From CAVTOO01 sp963736355 (GTDB taxonomy: Bacteria > Pseudomonadota > Alphaproteobacteria > Rhizobiales > Xanthobacteraceae): a stretch of 64,000 bases of DNA. The stretch is taken from positions 1 to 64,000 of the forward strand of contig CAVTOO010000022.1 in NCBI GenBank assembly GCA_963736355.1, written 5' to 3'. The notes under the pieces were generated by a model. That model was not told the DNA's origin. It did not search any database and was given only the letters and a program-made list of their open reading frames with translations. This document shows positions 45,318 to 56,632 of this stretch, piece after piece. Positions within the stretch are counted from its first letter, which is position 1, and each line of letters begins with the position of its first letter. The position numbers and the translations under genes are program-made.

Positions 45318-46322
45318 ATGGCAGCGGCAATGCGGGGCAGGGCCCGAATCCAGGACGTTGCCAAATCGGCCAAGGTCTCGGTCGGCACCGTCTCCCACTA
45401 TCTCAACGGCCGTTTCGTCAGCAAGGAGCGCTCGCGCCGTATCAAGAAGGCGATCGACGAGCTCGGCTTCACCGGCAATCTGCTGGCGCGGGCGATGCGC
45501 AGTCAGAAATCCTCCGTGATCGGGCTGTGCGTGCCTTACACGACCTTCTCCAACTTCGCGTCGCTCGTCGATGCGCTGGAGCAGCGCGCGTCCGAGGCCA
45601 GCTTCGACGTGATGCAGGTTGTCAGCCGCCAGGACCCGAAGAAGGAATTTCAGCGGATCGAGCGGCTGGTTGCGTTCAAGATCGGCGGCCTGATGCTGGT
45701 GCCGAGCCTTGAGCCGCAGCACATGCTCGACTTTCTTCACAAGAGTAATGTGCCGACCGTCATCGTCAGCCGTCTCATTCCGGAAGAGAAGCGATTCGAT
45801 CAGGTCGCGGTCGATCACAAGCAGACCATGATGCGCGTGGTGCAGGAATTCATCCGCAAGGGCCATCGCGATCTTCTTTTCATCGTGCGCTATCCGACGC
45901 TGGTGGTCACCCGTCAGCGCATCGAGGGGCTTGAGCAGGCGATCGCCGAATCTGCCACGCGCGTGAAATACAAAGTTCTCGCGTGCAGCGATGACGATGC
46001 CGAGTTCGACGCGGAGATCGCGGCCGCATTCAAGCCGCGTGCAAAGCCATCCGGAATCATCTTCAGCAACGGCATCATTGCAGGGCGCGCGATTCCGATG
46101 CTGCGCACGCGCGGCATCGCCTACCCCAAGGATGTCTCCTTGCTGACACTCGACGATCCCGGCTGGGCCGAACTTGTCACGCCGCGGCTGTCTTTCGTCG
46201 AGCAGCCGAGCCGGGAACTCGCCGATATCGCCTGGCGTTGTCTCGCCGAGCGCATGCAGAATCCTGCGACACCGCCGCGCCGCATTCTGCTCGATGACAC
46301 GATACAGTTGCGCGACTTCTGA
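45318..46322 (+). CDS. LacI-family transcriptional regulator
   Basis: 334 residues. The N-terminal LacI helix-turn-helix is complete: IQDVAKSAKVSVGTVSHYLNGRFVSKERSRRI, then the hinge helix GNLLARAMRSQKS that inserts at the operator's central CG. The periplasmic-binding-like effector domain follows (VIGLCVPYTTFSNF, GLMLVPSLEPQ, VIVSRLIPEEKRFDQVAVDH, DVSLLTLDDPGWAELVTPRLSFVEQPS). I prefer ATG 45318 with AGGGA upstream over TTG 45276. It probably represses the divergent livK operon and possibly its own gene and the downstream dehydratase. Confidence 0.92.
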   Translation: MAAAMRGRARIQDVAKSAKVSVGTVSHYLNGRFVSKERSRRIKKAIDELGFTGNLLARAMRSQKSSVIGLCVPYTTFSNFASLVDALEQRASEASFDVMQVVSRQDPKKEFQRIERLVAFKIGGLMLVPSLEPQHMLDFLHKSNVPTVIVSRLIPEEKRFDQVAVDHKQTMMRVVQEFIRKGHRDLLFIVRYPTLVVTRQRIEGLEQAIAESATRVKYKVLACSDDDAEFDAEIAAAFKPRAKPSGIIFSNGIIAGRAIPMLRTRGIAYPKDVSLLTLDDPGWAELVTPRLSFVEQPSRELADIAWRCLAERMQNPATPPRRILLDDTIQLRDF

Positions 46323-46360
46323 TAGCCTGCCCTTTCTGAGTGCCAATCCGGAATGTTCTC

Positions 46361-47471
46361 ATGAAAATAAAGTCGATTGCGACCACCATTATCGCCGTGC
46401 CTTACGATCACGGCGCAAAGCACGGGTCCTTTGCCGGCAAGCCTTGGGATCATATGGAGACGCTGCTTGTTCGCGTCGAAACCGATGATGGTCTCGTCGG
46501 ATGGGGCGAAGCATTCGGGCACGCCGCCAACATCACCACCAAAGCCGCCATCGATTCCATCATCGCGCCGCTGATGCTCGGCCGCGACACCAGCGACATC
46601 GCGGCGCTGACAAAGGCCGTCACGCATTTGCTGCATTTGATGGGTCGCAACGGACCGTTCGTCTACGGCTTTTCCGGCGTCGAAATCGCGCTGTGGGATA
46701 TCGCCGGCAAGCGCGCCGGCAAATCTCTGTGCGCAGTTGCTCGGCGGCACGCGCACGGAGGTCGAGGCTTATGCGAGCCTGATGTTCTACGGCAACGATG
46801 AAGTCGCGACGAAACAGGCGGTCCTCGCCTATGAGGCCGGCTATCGCCACATCAAGCTGCATGAGCGCACGGCTGCTGCGGTGGCGATGTGCAAGCCTCA
46901 TCTTGGCGATACGAAGATCATGGTCGACGTCAATTGCGCGTGGGGCCTTGATGATGCGCGCAAGCTCGCCGACGACCTCGCCCGCGACAACGTCGCCTGG
47001 CTTGAGGAGCCGCTGTGGCCGCCGGAGGATATCGAGGGGCTCGCGTCGGTCCATGGACGCGGCGTTCCCATTGCCTGCGGCGAAAACGTCGCGGGATATT
47101 ATGGGTTCAAAGCCCTGATTGACGGCGGTGCCATCGATATCGCGCAGCCTTCCATCAGCAAGGTCGGCGGCGTCGGTGAAATGATGCGGATCATCGACTT
47201 GTGCAAGGCGCGCGGGATTCAGGTGCGGCCGCATTCGGCGTATTTCGGTCCCGGCCTGATCGCGACGCTGCATGTGCAGGCGGCGCTGCTCGACGACCCC
47301 CTGATGGAAGTATTCTGGACCAAGCTCGAAGCGAGCCCGTTCGATCCGTGGGTGCGGCCGGTCAACGCTCGCATGAAAGTGCCGCAGGGTCCGGGCCTTG
47401 GCGTTGAGCCTGATCTGGCGGTCGTCGAGAAGTACCGCAAGGGCGAAACAACCGTCACGCGAAAGACCTGA
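46361..47471 (+). CDS. Enolase-superfamily (mandelate racemase/muconate lactonizing type) dehydratase (one frame break)
   Basis: About 370 residues. The N-terminal capping domain runs from MKIKSIATTIIAVPYDHG with VGWGEAFGH. The barrel has IKLHE (catalytic strand 2), VDVNCAW (metal Asp), WLEEPLWP (metal Glu), CGENVAG (metal Glu) and RPHSAYFGPGL (strand-7 His). The usual Lys-x-Lys at strand 2 is Lys-Leu-His here. The frame changes near 46735 between GKSLCA and LLGGTR. It likely dehydrates a sugar acid or similar alpha-hydroxy acid with Mg. Co-directional with the LacI gene, 38 bases after it. Confidence 0.88.
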
Positions 47472-47480
47472 AGGATATTC

Positions 47481-47961
47481 ATGCTCGACTCCTTGCGAAA
47501 GCTGCTGACGGGTTTGACGGGAGAAGGCGACGAGGCGCGCCGCTTCGAGGATAATGATTATCGTCTCGCGGCGACCGCGCTGCTCGTTCATCTGATGGCG
47601 ATCGACGGCGATATCGCCGACGCCGAGCGCACCAAGCTTCAATCGCTGGTCGAAACGCGTTTTTCGCTGTCGCCGGACGACGCCGCCGAACTGGTGCGCG
47701 AGGCGACGGTCGTCGAAGGCGACGCCGTCGATCTCTATCGCTTCACCAGCCTCATCATGCGCTCGGTCGATGAAGAAGGACGCCTGCGCATCATCGAGAT
47801 GATGTGGGAACTTGTTTTCGCCGACGGTGACGGTGAACGAGTTCGAAGACAATGTCATCTGGCGCGCCGCCGATCTGCTCGGCATCTCGACGCGCCAGCG
47901 TGTTGAGTTGCGCAGGCGCGTCGGCGCAGGCTTCCCGAAGACCTCGACGCCCAACCCATAG
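47481..47961 (+). CDS. TerB-like (tellurite-resistance/DUF533-type) helical protein (one frame break)
   Basis: About 160 residues of the TerB fold: RLAATALLVHLMAIDGDIADAERTKLQSLVE and a second acidic repeat MMWELVFADGDV.NEFEDNVIWRAADLLGI. Acidic Asp clusters in each repeat probably bind metal. An extra base near 47834 shifts the frame; restoring it yields an end FPKTSTPNP-TAG at 47961, 11 bases before the SDR gene. The family is general; no tellurite genes are nearby. Confidence 0.82.
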
Positions 47962-47972
47962 TCGGACATTGC

Positions 47973-48749
47973 ATGACCGGCCGCATTGCTCTTATCACCG
48001 GCGCGTCGGAAGGCATCGGCGCGGAGCTTGCACGCATCTTTGCAGCCAACGGCCATCGCGTCGCCATCGTCGCGCGTCGCGAAGACAAATTGCGTGAGCT
48101 GGCCGCTTCGCTCGCCACTGCAAGCGAGCCGCCGCCGATTGTCATCGCCTGCGATCTCGGCGATCCGCGGGCCGGCGAACTCATTGCCGCGGCGCTGAGC
48201 GCGGCCGATGTCGAGCCGGATTATGTCGTCAACAATGCGGGCTTCGGCTTGTTTGGTGAGGCTGTAGAGCTGTCGCTCGCCGCGCAGCTCGATATGATTG
48301 CGGTGAACATCCGCGCGCTGACGGATCTGTCGCTGCGTTTCTCAGGGTCGTTGCGCCGCCATCGCGGCGGCGTTCTGAATGTCGGATCGGTCGCCGGCTT
48401 CCTGCCCGGTCCGCGCATGGCGGTGTATTACGCGACCAAGGCCTATGTGCTGTCGTTCTCCGAGGCGCTCTCTCACGAGATGCGACCCTTCGGCGTGCGC
48501 GTGACGGCGTTGTGTCCCGGCCCGGTGCCCACCGGATTTCAGACGCGCGCCGGGTTTCTGGCGGGCAGCAGTTCGGCGCTGTCGCAGGATGCGCATAGTG
48601 TGGCGGTTGCAGGCTATCGCGGGCTGATGGCGGGACGCAGGCTCGTCGTCCCCGGATTGGGAAATCGCATCCTGACGCTGGCCTTGCGCGGGGTGCCGCG
48701 CGGCTGGGTCGTGGCGGCGGTCGGCGCAGTTCAGCGCAAAAGGCGCTGA
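47973..48749 (+). CDS. Short-chain dehydrogenase/reductase
   Basis: 258 residues, classical SDR: TGASEGIGAELA (cofactor loop), NNAGFG, VGSVAGF (catalytic Ser), YYATKAY (Tyr-x3-Lys), LCPGPVPTGF. The Arg in VARRED after strand 2 suggests NADP. Hydrophobic C-terminus. Substrate unknown. Intact; starts 11 bases after the TerB-like gene and is likely co-transcribed. Confidence 0.88.
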   Translation: MTGRIALITGASEGIGAELARIFAANGHRVAIVARREDKLRELAASLATASEPPPIVIACDLGDPRAGELIAAALSAADVEPDYVVNNAGFGLFGEAVELSLAAQLDMIAVNIRALTDLSLRFSGSLRRHRGGVLNVGSVAGFLPGPRMAVYYATKAYVLSFSEALSHEMRPFGVRVTALCPGPVPTGFQTRAGFLAGSSSALSQDAHSVAVAGYRGLMAGRRLVVPGLGNRILTLALRGVPRGWVVAAVGAVQRKRR

Positions 48750-48807
48750 CGCTCTGCCTGGAAACCGGAAATTTGGAAATCGGGAATGTTTGGTCACCTT
48801 GGGAAGG

Positions 48808-48883
48808 TGGTGGACCCGAGCGGGATCGAACCGCTGACCTCCTCATTGCGAACGAGGCGCTCTCCCAGCTGAGCTACGGGCCC
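48808..48883 (-). tRNA. tRNA-Ala, anticodon CGC
   Basis: A complete 76-base tRNA with encoded CCA on the minus strand. The acceptor GGGCCCG/CGGGTCC contains the G3-U70 pair that specifies alanine. D-arm GCTC/GAGC, anticodon stem CCTCG/TGAGG with loop TTCGCAA (anticodon CGC, reading GCG), T-loop TTCGATC. No indel. Confidence 0.96.
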
Positions 48884-49087
48884 CCTGTCCGCGGCCGGTG
48901 GCCGCGGGCGTCAGGTGGGGCCATTTACGAGACCGGCCCTTGGCAAGTCAATCGTCAAGTCGCCCCGGAAAATGGCCTTTATGCGCGGGCCCCGGGTCGC
49001 CGCCATGGGTCTTGGAACATCCCTTGTTTGGGCTGCGTCCAGACCCTAATTTGGGCGCACCGATTCTTTCAAACCGGTGTTTTCGCC

Positions 49088-49378
49088 ATGCGCGCCATTC
49101 TCGACGTCATCCTGATCGCCCTGGACATTTATGTCTGGCTTCTGGTCGCTTCCGCCATCCTGTCCTGGCTGATCGCCTTCAACGTCGTGAACACGCGCAA
49201 CCAGTTCGTGTCGACGGTGGCTGAGTTCTTGTACCGGATCACCGAACCGGCATTGCGACCGATCCGGAACATCATGCCCAATCTCGGTGGGCTCGATATT
49301 TCTCCGGTCATCCTGATCCTGATCATTTTCCTGATCCAGCGCGTCATCGCCTACTACATCTACCCCTACGTCTTCTGA
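49088..49378 (+). CDS. YggT family membrane protein
   Basis: 96 residues, two YggT helices: LDVILIALDIYVWLLVASAILSWL and ISPVILILIIFLIQRVIAYYI, with the intervening TEPALRPIRNIMP motif that defines the family (also CcmA/Ycf19 in plastids). The role is unclear, linked to osmotic shock and cell-division/FtsZ-region membrane functions elsewhere. DUF167 follows 19 bases on, the usual YggT-YggU pair. Confidence 0.9.
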   Translation: MRAILDVILIALDIYVWLLVASAILSWLIAFNVVNTRNQFVSTVAEFLYRITEPALRPIRNIMPNLGGLDISPVILILIIFLIQRVIAYYIYPYVF

Positions 49379-49397
49379 TCTGTGTCGGGAGAGGCCT

Positions 49398-49715
49398 TTG
49401 TCCGAAAGGCCCTGGCGATCGACAGCCTCCGGCATCGAGATCGTGCTGCGCCTGACCCCGCGCGGCGGGCGCGATGCCATCGACGGTGTCGAGGCGTTGT
49501 CCGATGGGCGCTCTGTGCTCAAGGCGCGTGTGCGGGCGGTGCCGGAAGATGGTGCGGCCAATCACGCCATCGAGCGCCTGATCGCCAAGACGTTGGGCGT
49601 GCCCAATTCCGCCGTGCGCGTGGGCACTGGCCACACCTCCCGCATCAAGAACATCGTGGTTGACGGCGAGCCTTCCGTGCTGCTCAAGAAGCTGGAAAAT
49701 CTCTTGGGAGCATGA
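49398..49715 (+). CDS. DUF167 (YggU-like) protein
   Basis: 105 residues with the family pattern RLTPRGGRDAI, LKARVRAVPEDGAANHAIERLIAKTLGVP and GHTSRIKNIVV. Starts at TTG 49398 with GGGAGAGG upstream; no ATG is available in this frame. Small alpha/beta fold, function unknown. Between the conserved yggT and folD genes. Confidence 0.87.
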   Translation: MSERPWRSTASGIEIVLRLTPRGGRDAIDGVEALSDGRSVLKARVRAVPEDGAANHAIERLIAKTLGVPNSAVRVGTGHTSRIKNIVVDGEPSVLLKKLENLLGA

Positions 49716-49779
49716 TCCGGAAAAGCATGCCCTCGGGCTAGACCCGAGGGTGGAAACCGGTTTTCCGACAAGATCATGC
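49710..49779. repeat. Palindromic Rhizobiales repeat (GCATGATC ... GATCATGC)
   Basis: Nested inverted repeats: outer GCATGATC/GATCATGC, next CGGAAAA/TTTTCCG, inner CCCTCGGG/CCCGAGGG. It overlaps the last codons of DUF167 and ends 27 bases before folD. This GATCCGGAAAA...ACCGGTTTTCCG type is a frequent dispersed repeat in Bradyrhizobium-related genomes. Confidence 0.8.
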
Positions 49780-49806
49780 CCAAAGAAAAAATGAGCGGAG
49801 CGAAGC

Positions 49807-50694
49807 ATGAGCGCGCGTGTGATTGACGGCAAGGCGGTGGCGGCTGCCTTGCGGGAGCAGGTGGCGGTGGAAGCGCTGCGGCTGAAGACCGATCACGGCC
49901 TTACGCCGGGTCTCGCGGTCGTGCTGGTCGGCACAGATCCGGCGAGCCAGGTCTATGTCCGCAACAAGGTGCGCACGACGACGGCCGCCAACATGGCATC
50001 GTTCGAGCACGTGCTGCCGGCGGAGACGACGCAATCAACGCTTCTGGCGCTGGTCGAGAAGCTCAATCGCGATCCCGCCGTGCATGGCATTCTGGTGCAG
50101 TTGCCGTTGCCGAAACATCTGGATTCGCAGGCCGTGGTCGCCGCCATCGATCCCGCCAAGGATGTCGATGGACTGACGCCGATCAACGCCGGGCGTCTCG
50201 CCAGCGGCATGGCGGCGCTGGCGCCCTGCACGCCGGTCGGTTGCGTCATTCTCGCGAAGTCGGTGCATGCGTCGCTCGAAGGCATGAACGCCATCGTCAT
50301 CGGCCGTTCCAATCTCGTCGGCCGTCCGCTGGTGCAATTGCTGCTCAACGAAAACGCCACCGTCACGATTGCGCATTCGCGCTCGCGTGATCTGCCGGCG
50401 CTGTGCCGTCAGGCGGATCTGGTGTTCGCTGCCGTCGGCCGTCGCGAGATGGTGCGCGGCGACTGGATCAAGCCGGGCGCCGCCGTCATCGATGTCGGCA
50501 TCAATCGTATCGCGGGCGAGAACGGCAAGGACAAGCTTGTCGGCGATGTCGCCTACGATGAAGCCGCGAAGGTTGCCGGTTCAATCACGCCGGTGCCGGG
50601 CGGCGTCGGGCCGATGACGATTGCGTGCTTGCTGCTGAATACGTTGCGCGCGGCGTGCGCGATCAAGGGTCTGCCGGCGCCGAAGATTGGATGA
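49807..50694 (+). CDS. folD: Methylene-THF dehydrogenase / methenyl-THF cyclohydrolase
   Basis: 295 residues. Seen: VGTDPASQVYVRNK (catalytic Tyr and Lys), GILVQLPLPKHLD, KDVDGLTPINAGRL, GRSNLVGRPLVQLL (NADP loop) and ITPVPGGVGPMTIACLL. Interconverts methylene-, methenyl- and 10-formyl-THF, the donor used by the window's own PurH. Complete, with no frame break. Start ATG 49807. Confidence 0.95.
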   Translation: MSARVIDGKAVAAALREQVAVEALRLKTDHGLTPGLAVVLVGTDPASQVYVRNKVRTTTAANMASFEHVLPAETTQSTLLALVEKLNRDPAVHGILVQLPLPKHLDSQAVVAAIDPAKDVDGLTPINAGRLASGMAALAPCTPVGCVILAKSVHASLEGMNAIVIGRSNLVGRPLVQLLLNENATVTIAHSRSRDLPALCRQADLVFAAVGRREMVRGDWIKPGAAVIDVGINRIAGENGKDKLVGDVAYDEAAKVAGSITPVPGGVGPMTIACLLLNTLRAACAIKGLPAPKIG

Positions 50695-50706
50695 CGCACA
50701 CGCGTC

Positions 50707-50799
50707 GTCATGGCCGGACTTGATCCGGCCATCCATCTTTAAATACATCTTTAAATACGGAAAGAAACTGGATTGCCCGGTCAAGCCGGGCAATGACGG
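50707..50799. repeat. Two palindromes and a short tandem repeat in the convergent folD/GNAT gap
   Basis: ATGGCCGGA/TCCGGCCAT (50710-50732) and TTGCCCGG/CCGGGCAA (50773-50793), with CATCTTTAAATA repeated twice between them. The gap separates two convergent genes and would give strong hairpins in both transcripts, likely bidirectional termination. Element types typical of these genomes. Confidence 0.75.
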
Positions 50800-50805
50800 G
50801 AAGAG

Positions 50806-51315
50806 CTAGTTCGCCCAGGCGAACGCGACCTTGTCGAGCGTGCGCTGGCCGAAGCGCTCCGACGAGCGCGCCACGAGACGGCCGCCCAGCGCGCGGTAGA
50901 ACTCCACGGCCGGATCGTTGTCCGACAGCGCCCATACCACCATGCTCTTCAGTCCGCTCTGCACGAGATCGCGCCGTGCGGCGGAGAACAGCTTGCTGCC
51001 GAAGCCCAGCCCCTGGAATTCGGGACGCAGATAAACTTCGTAGAGTTCGCCGTCGTAATGCAGGCTGCGCGCGCGGTTGCGGCCGTAATTCGCATAGCCG
51101 GCAATCTGGTCGCCGAACTGCAGCACGCTGATGCGGCTGCCTTTGCGGATGGCGCTATCCCACCACTGCGCGCCGCGGCGATTGACGAGTTTATCGAGTT
51201 CGGCGCCGGGAATGATGCCGCGATAGGCCGCGCGCCATGCTTCGTCATGGGTGGCGGCGACGGCGGCTGCGTCGGCGGCTCTGGCTTGCCGGATTTCGAT
51301 AAGGACCGTACTCAT
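50806..51315 (-). CDS. GNAT-family N-acetyltransferase
   Basis: 169 residues from ATG 51315. The GNAT pattern runs MSTVLIEIRQARAADAAAVA, GYANYGRNRARS, LYEVYLRPEFQGLGFGSKLF (acetyl-CoA pyrophosphate loop Q-x-x-G-x-G) and ALGGRLVARSS. The acceptor substrate is unknown; the C-terminal ALGF-like region resembles the RimI/phosphinothricin acetyltransferase branch. No other gene on this strand adjoins it. Confidence 0.85.
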   Translation of the reverse strand: MSTVLIEIRQARAADAAAVAATHDEAWRAAYRGIIPGAELDKLVNRRGAQWWDSAIRKGSRISVLQFGDQIAGYANYGRNRARSLHYDGELYEVYLRPEFQGLGFGSKLFSAARRDLVQSGLKSMVVWALSDNDPAVEFYRALGGRLVARSSERFGQRTLDKVAFAWAN

Positions 51316-51432
51316 GACCGGATCAAAGCAAGCCGCGCCGCCGCCTTCAAGGGTCATAACTAATAATCGGTTAACGTGTGGATTTCCGGCATCACCTGTG
51401 CCGAAATATGACATGAAACGGCCAGTCCGGGC

Positions 51433-52326
51433 ATGACACTGCGGGTCAATTATCCATTCAGGCGGTTGTTGCGCGTCTTTTTCGTGGGCGCGCTGATGAT
51501 TGTCTGTGCACAGGGCGTCGTCGCGCAGGGCATCAGTCCACAAAATTTTGGCCCGCAGGGCAGCGAGGCCGAGCCGAATCGCCGCCAGGAGTGGCGGGTG
51601 CCGTCCGGCGTTGCCGCCGCGCCGTCGCGCGCGCTGGTGTTTCGGCCCGCCGGTGACGGACCGTTTCGTCTCGCGCTGATTGCGCATGCCTCGGTGCAGA
51701 ATCCGCTGCGCCGGGCCATGATGCCGCAGCCCGATTACCGCGCGCTCACGTCATGGCTTGTCGCGCGCGGCTTTGCCGTCGTCGTTCCCGAGCGACCGGG
51801 TCACGGCGCAACCGGCGGTCCCTATCTTGAAGACCAGGGCGGCTGCGCGGATGCCGATTACACGCGCGCCGGCAACGGCACCGCCACGTCGATTGCCGCG
51901 GCGCTGGTCTTCATGCGCACGCAACCGTTCGTCAGAAAAGACAACGCAATCGTCATCGGCCATTCCGCCGGAGGCTTCGGTGCGCTGGCGCTCGCCGCGC
52001 GCGGCGTCGAAGGGCTCTCGCATATCGTTGCCTTCTCGCCGGGCCGCGGCGGTCATGCCGACGACAAGCCGAATAATGTCTGCGCGCCGGAGCGTCTGGT
52101 CGCAGCAGCGCGCAGCTTCGGCAGCCATGCGCGCGTGCCGGTGACGTGGCTCGTGGCGCAGAACGACACTTATTTTTCGCCTGCATTGTCCAGGCGTATG
52201 GCGGATGCGTTTCGTGCAGGCGGTGGCCGCGTGGATTTTCGTGTGCTGCCGGCGCTTGGAAATGAAGGACATGGATTGGCGGAGACCGGAGACGCCGGGA
52301 GTTTTGACTTTTTGCCTGTGCTTTGA
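51433..52326 (+). CDS. Secreted alpha/beta hydrolase
   Basis: 297 residues. An N-terminal signal peptide with hydrophobic core (LLRVFFVGALMIVCAQGVVA) is followed by ALVFRPAGDGPFRLALIAH, VVPERPGHGATGG, nucleophile elbow GHSAGGFGALAL (catalytic Ser) and a late GNEGHGL with the His. The substrate may be a peptide, ester or lipid; the family is dienelactone-hydrolase-like in shape. Start ATG 51433. Intact. Confidence 0.8.
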   Translation: MTLRVNYPFRRLLRVFFVGALMIVCAQGVVAQGISPQNFGPQGSEAEPNRRQEWRVPSGVAAAPSRALVFRPAGDGPFRLALIAHASVQNPLRRAMMPQPDYRALTSWLVARGFAVVVPERPGHGATGGPYLEDQGGCADADYTRAGNGTATSIAAALVFMRTQPFVRKDNAIVIGHSAGGFGALALAARGVEGLSHIVAFSPGRGGHADDKPNNVCAPERLVAAARSFGSHARVPVTWLVAQNDTYFSPALSRRMADAFRAGGGRVDFRVLPALGNEGHGLAETGDAGSFDFLPVL

Positions 52327-52356
52327 TCGTCAGGCTTCGGAGGCCGCTGGATCGAT

Positions 52357-52824
52357 ATGACATCATATTTTTTGCTCAAATATTTTCATGTTGTCGGAGC
52401 CGTCATTATTCTTGGCACAGGCATGGGCATCGCTTTTTTCATGCGATGGCTCACCGCAGCAAAGACGCTGCTTTCATTGCGCAAACGGCCTGTGGTGGTC
52501 GTTGCCGACACGCTGTTCACCGCCAGCGCGGTTTTCGTGCAGCCGCTGACAGGTCTTGCGGTGATGTCCATGACGTCGACCTCCCTGTGGGAGCCGTGGC
52601 TGGCTTCTGCGTCCTTGCTCTATCTTGTTGCAGGGGCGTTCTGGATTCCTGTCGTGTTCATGCAAATCGAAATGCGGGATCATGCACGTCAGGCCGCTGC
52701 TGCGGATGGAATCCTGCCGCCGCGCTATTTCGCGCTCTATCGCCGCTGGTTCCTGTTTGGCATCCCGGGCTTTGGTTCGGTCATGGCCATTCTGTGGCTG
52801 ATGATCGCCAAGCCGTCGGTATGA
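52357..52824 (+). CDS. DUF2269 integral membrane protein
   Basis: 155 residues, four helices. Starts SYFLLKYFHVVGAVIILGTGMGIAFFM, with a conserved His in KYFHV and the family's WFLFGIPGFGSVMAILWLM near the end. DUF2269 is often encoded beside an NAD(P)-binding SDR protein, as here (the broken gene at 52829). The two stop/start codons are four bases apart. Function unknown. Confidence 0.85.
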   Translation: MTSYFLLKYFHVVGAVIILGTGMGIAFFMRWLTAAKTLLSLRKRPVVVVADTLFTASAVFVQPLTGLAVMSMTSTSLWEPWLASASLLYLVAGAFWIPVVFMQIEMRDHARQAAAADGILPPRYFALYRRWFLFGIPGFGSVMAILWLMIAKPSV

Positions 52825-52828
52825 GTTC

Positions 52829-53411
52829 ATGACAAGCAAACCCAACATCTTGATTCTGGGTGCATCCGGCCGATCGGCCGATTTTTGACCGATGACCTGC
52901 ATTCGCGCGGGTTGACGGTCAGGTGTGGCTCGTCGATTTGCTTCGGGACAGGCCGGCCCTACGGATCTTGAATTGCCGATCCTGTCGCTTGATGTGTCAG
53001 CTCTTGCGGAATTGTTGCGGCAGCAAGAAATTGACCTCGTGGTCAATTGCCTTGGTGTGCTGCAGGACGGCGCTGGTCAGGATACCCGCGCTGTGCACGG
53101 CGATTTTGTCGCCCGGCTGCTGCAGGCCATGGTCAGCAGCGAACGCTCACTTTGCCTTGTTCATATTTCGATACCGGGTGATGGCGACAATGATCGTACG
53201 GCGTTCAGTCGCACCAAGCGTGAGGCCGAACGCCTGATCGCATCGTCCCCGGTGCGATATGCGATCTTGCGCCCGGGTTTTGTCATTGGGCCCGCGGCCT
53301 ATGGCGGCAGTGCGCTGGTGCGAGCGCTTGCATCGTTGCCGATCGATCTGCCTGCGACGGACCTGGCGATTCCATTTCAGACGGTGGCGGCAAAGGATAT
53401 TGCCGGAGCGC
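52829..53411 (+). pseudogene. NAD(P)-binding SDR-like protein, frameshifted and 3'-truncated
   Basis: Begins MTSKPNILILGASG (Rossmann motif GASGR.GR), but the frame as written stops after about 19 codons. An indel near 52873 restores RIGRFLTDDLHSRGLTV. Another near 52920 joins ARRFASGQAGPTDLELP..., then VVNCLGVLQDGAG, FSRTKREAERLI (Tyr replaced at the catalytic site) and PFQTVAAKDIAG. Homology then stops at about 53405, where the antisense amine-oxidase gene begins without any gap. About the last 150-200 residues of such a protein are missing. True deletion or assembly joint. Confidence 0.7.
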
Positions 53412-54631
53412 CTCGATCACTTCTCCCGCCGCGCGCAGCCCCGTCTCATAGGCGCCATGCGCCGTCGAGAAGAAGTGCGGATGCGTCGCTTCTCCGGCAA
53501 AGAAAATCCGATCCTCGACAGGCGCGGCGAGAATAGCGCGGTCGCCGGCATGGCCCGGCAGCGCATGCGAGTAGGAGCCGAGCGCGAAGGCATCGCTCGC
53601 CCAGGCCGTTGACGCAATCGGCACGATGATTTTGCGGATGTCGTTGCCGAGCAGGTCGGCGAGTTCGTCCGCGGCAAAAGCGGCCAATGCGCCGTCGCTC
53701 TCGTGCTCGCGGGCACAGACACCGCCGAAAAATCCTTCGATCACCGGCCGGCCGAGCGGGCGCAGATGATAACCGCCGGTCGCCACGCGATCGATCGACC
53801 CGCGCAGATGCCCGTTGAGCGGCAAGGCGTCCGGCTCGGTCACGAGGAACAGCATCTTGTTGGCGACGCCGAGCGGCAGTCCGGCGGCAGCGGCCACCTT
53901 GTCGGGCAGGGCTTGCGTGAAGCGGATCTGTTCGCGCGCAATCATCGGGGTCGGGACAGTGACGATCACCGCGCGGGCGGACAGCGTGCCGTTGTTCGTT
54001 TCAATTTTGACACGCGCAGCGGAACGGTCGATCTGCGTCACCTGCGTGTTCAGCGCCACCTTGCAGGATGCGCCGTAGGCCGCAACGACCGCGCCATAGC
54101 CTTCGCGCACGCGCCAGTCGAAACCTGTGTCGAGGTAGTTGTTGGTGTCCTTGGCCGAGACGAGATGCAGTTCGGCGCCGTTGATATAGGTCGAGAGCGC
54201 ATTGAGCATCGGATTCCAACGGCTGCCGGGCGTCAGGCTCTTGCTGGCGGGAGAATCCCATGGCCGCTTCGCGGCGTCCCACAGCCGGTCGTAAAACGCG
54301 TCCAGCGCGCGGCCGAAGGCACGGCGCTGGAGCTTGGTGTAATGCCTGTTGCCGCTCTGCTGGCCCCAGCCCGGCGACGTCTGATCGACCGTGAAGCCGA
54401 GATCGTGCGCGATGGAGACAAAGGCGTTGTGGTCTGCCGAATGCAGCCAGCCGGCGCCGACATCGAACGGCACACCCGGCGCGGGCGTCGTCGTGAAGGT
54501 GCGCCCGCCAATGCGTTCGCGCGCTTCCAGAATGAGGACGGATAAATTCTTGTGATTTTGAAGAGTTTGCGCCGCGGCCAGTCCCGCGGCGCCAGCGCCG
54601 ATGATCGCGACGTCGACCTCGGCGGGAAGGC

Positions 54632-54635
<4 letters not shown>
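53405..54635 (-). CDS. FAD-dependent amine oxidase (flavin monoamine oxidase family), C-terminus at a junction
   Basis: About 410 residues. FAD dinucleotide-binding VAIIGAGAAGLAAAQTL and ARERIGGRTFT at the N-terminus, GYGAVVAAYG and CGVC-like GGVCAREHESD in the middle, and the C-terminal FAD loop FFAGEATHPHFFSTAHGAYETGLRAAGEVI. The reading frame carries on to 53283 only because its stop is gone. Normal homologues end soon after ...AAGEVIEAL. GTG 54635 overlaps the typA stop by four bases (GTGA), so translation is likely coupled. Substrate amine unknown. Confidence 0.85.
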
Positions 54636-56458
<1,823 letters not shown>

Positions 56459-56632
56459 GGTCTATCTTTTCGATCGTTGATGTCGCGCCGGGCTTGGACC
56501 GGCTGGACGAAAAAATGCCCGGCAATACGCCACCGGCGGCTAGTCCCGAAAGGGTTCTGCCGGAAAGCCGTTAACAGCCAGGCAAAGGTGAGCGGTTGCG
56601 CCGCAATATAGTGGCCAAATGCCAGAAAACAA

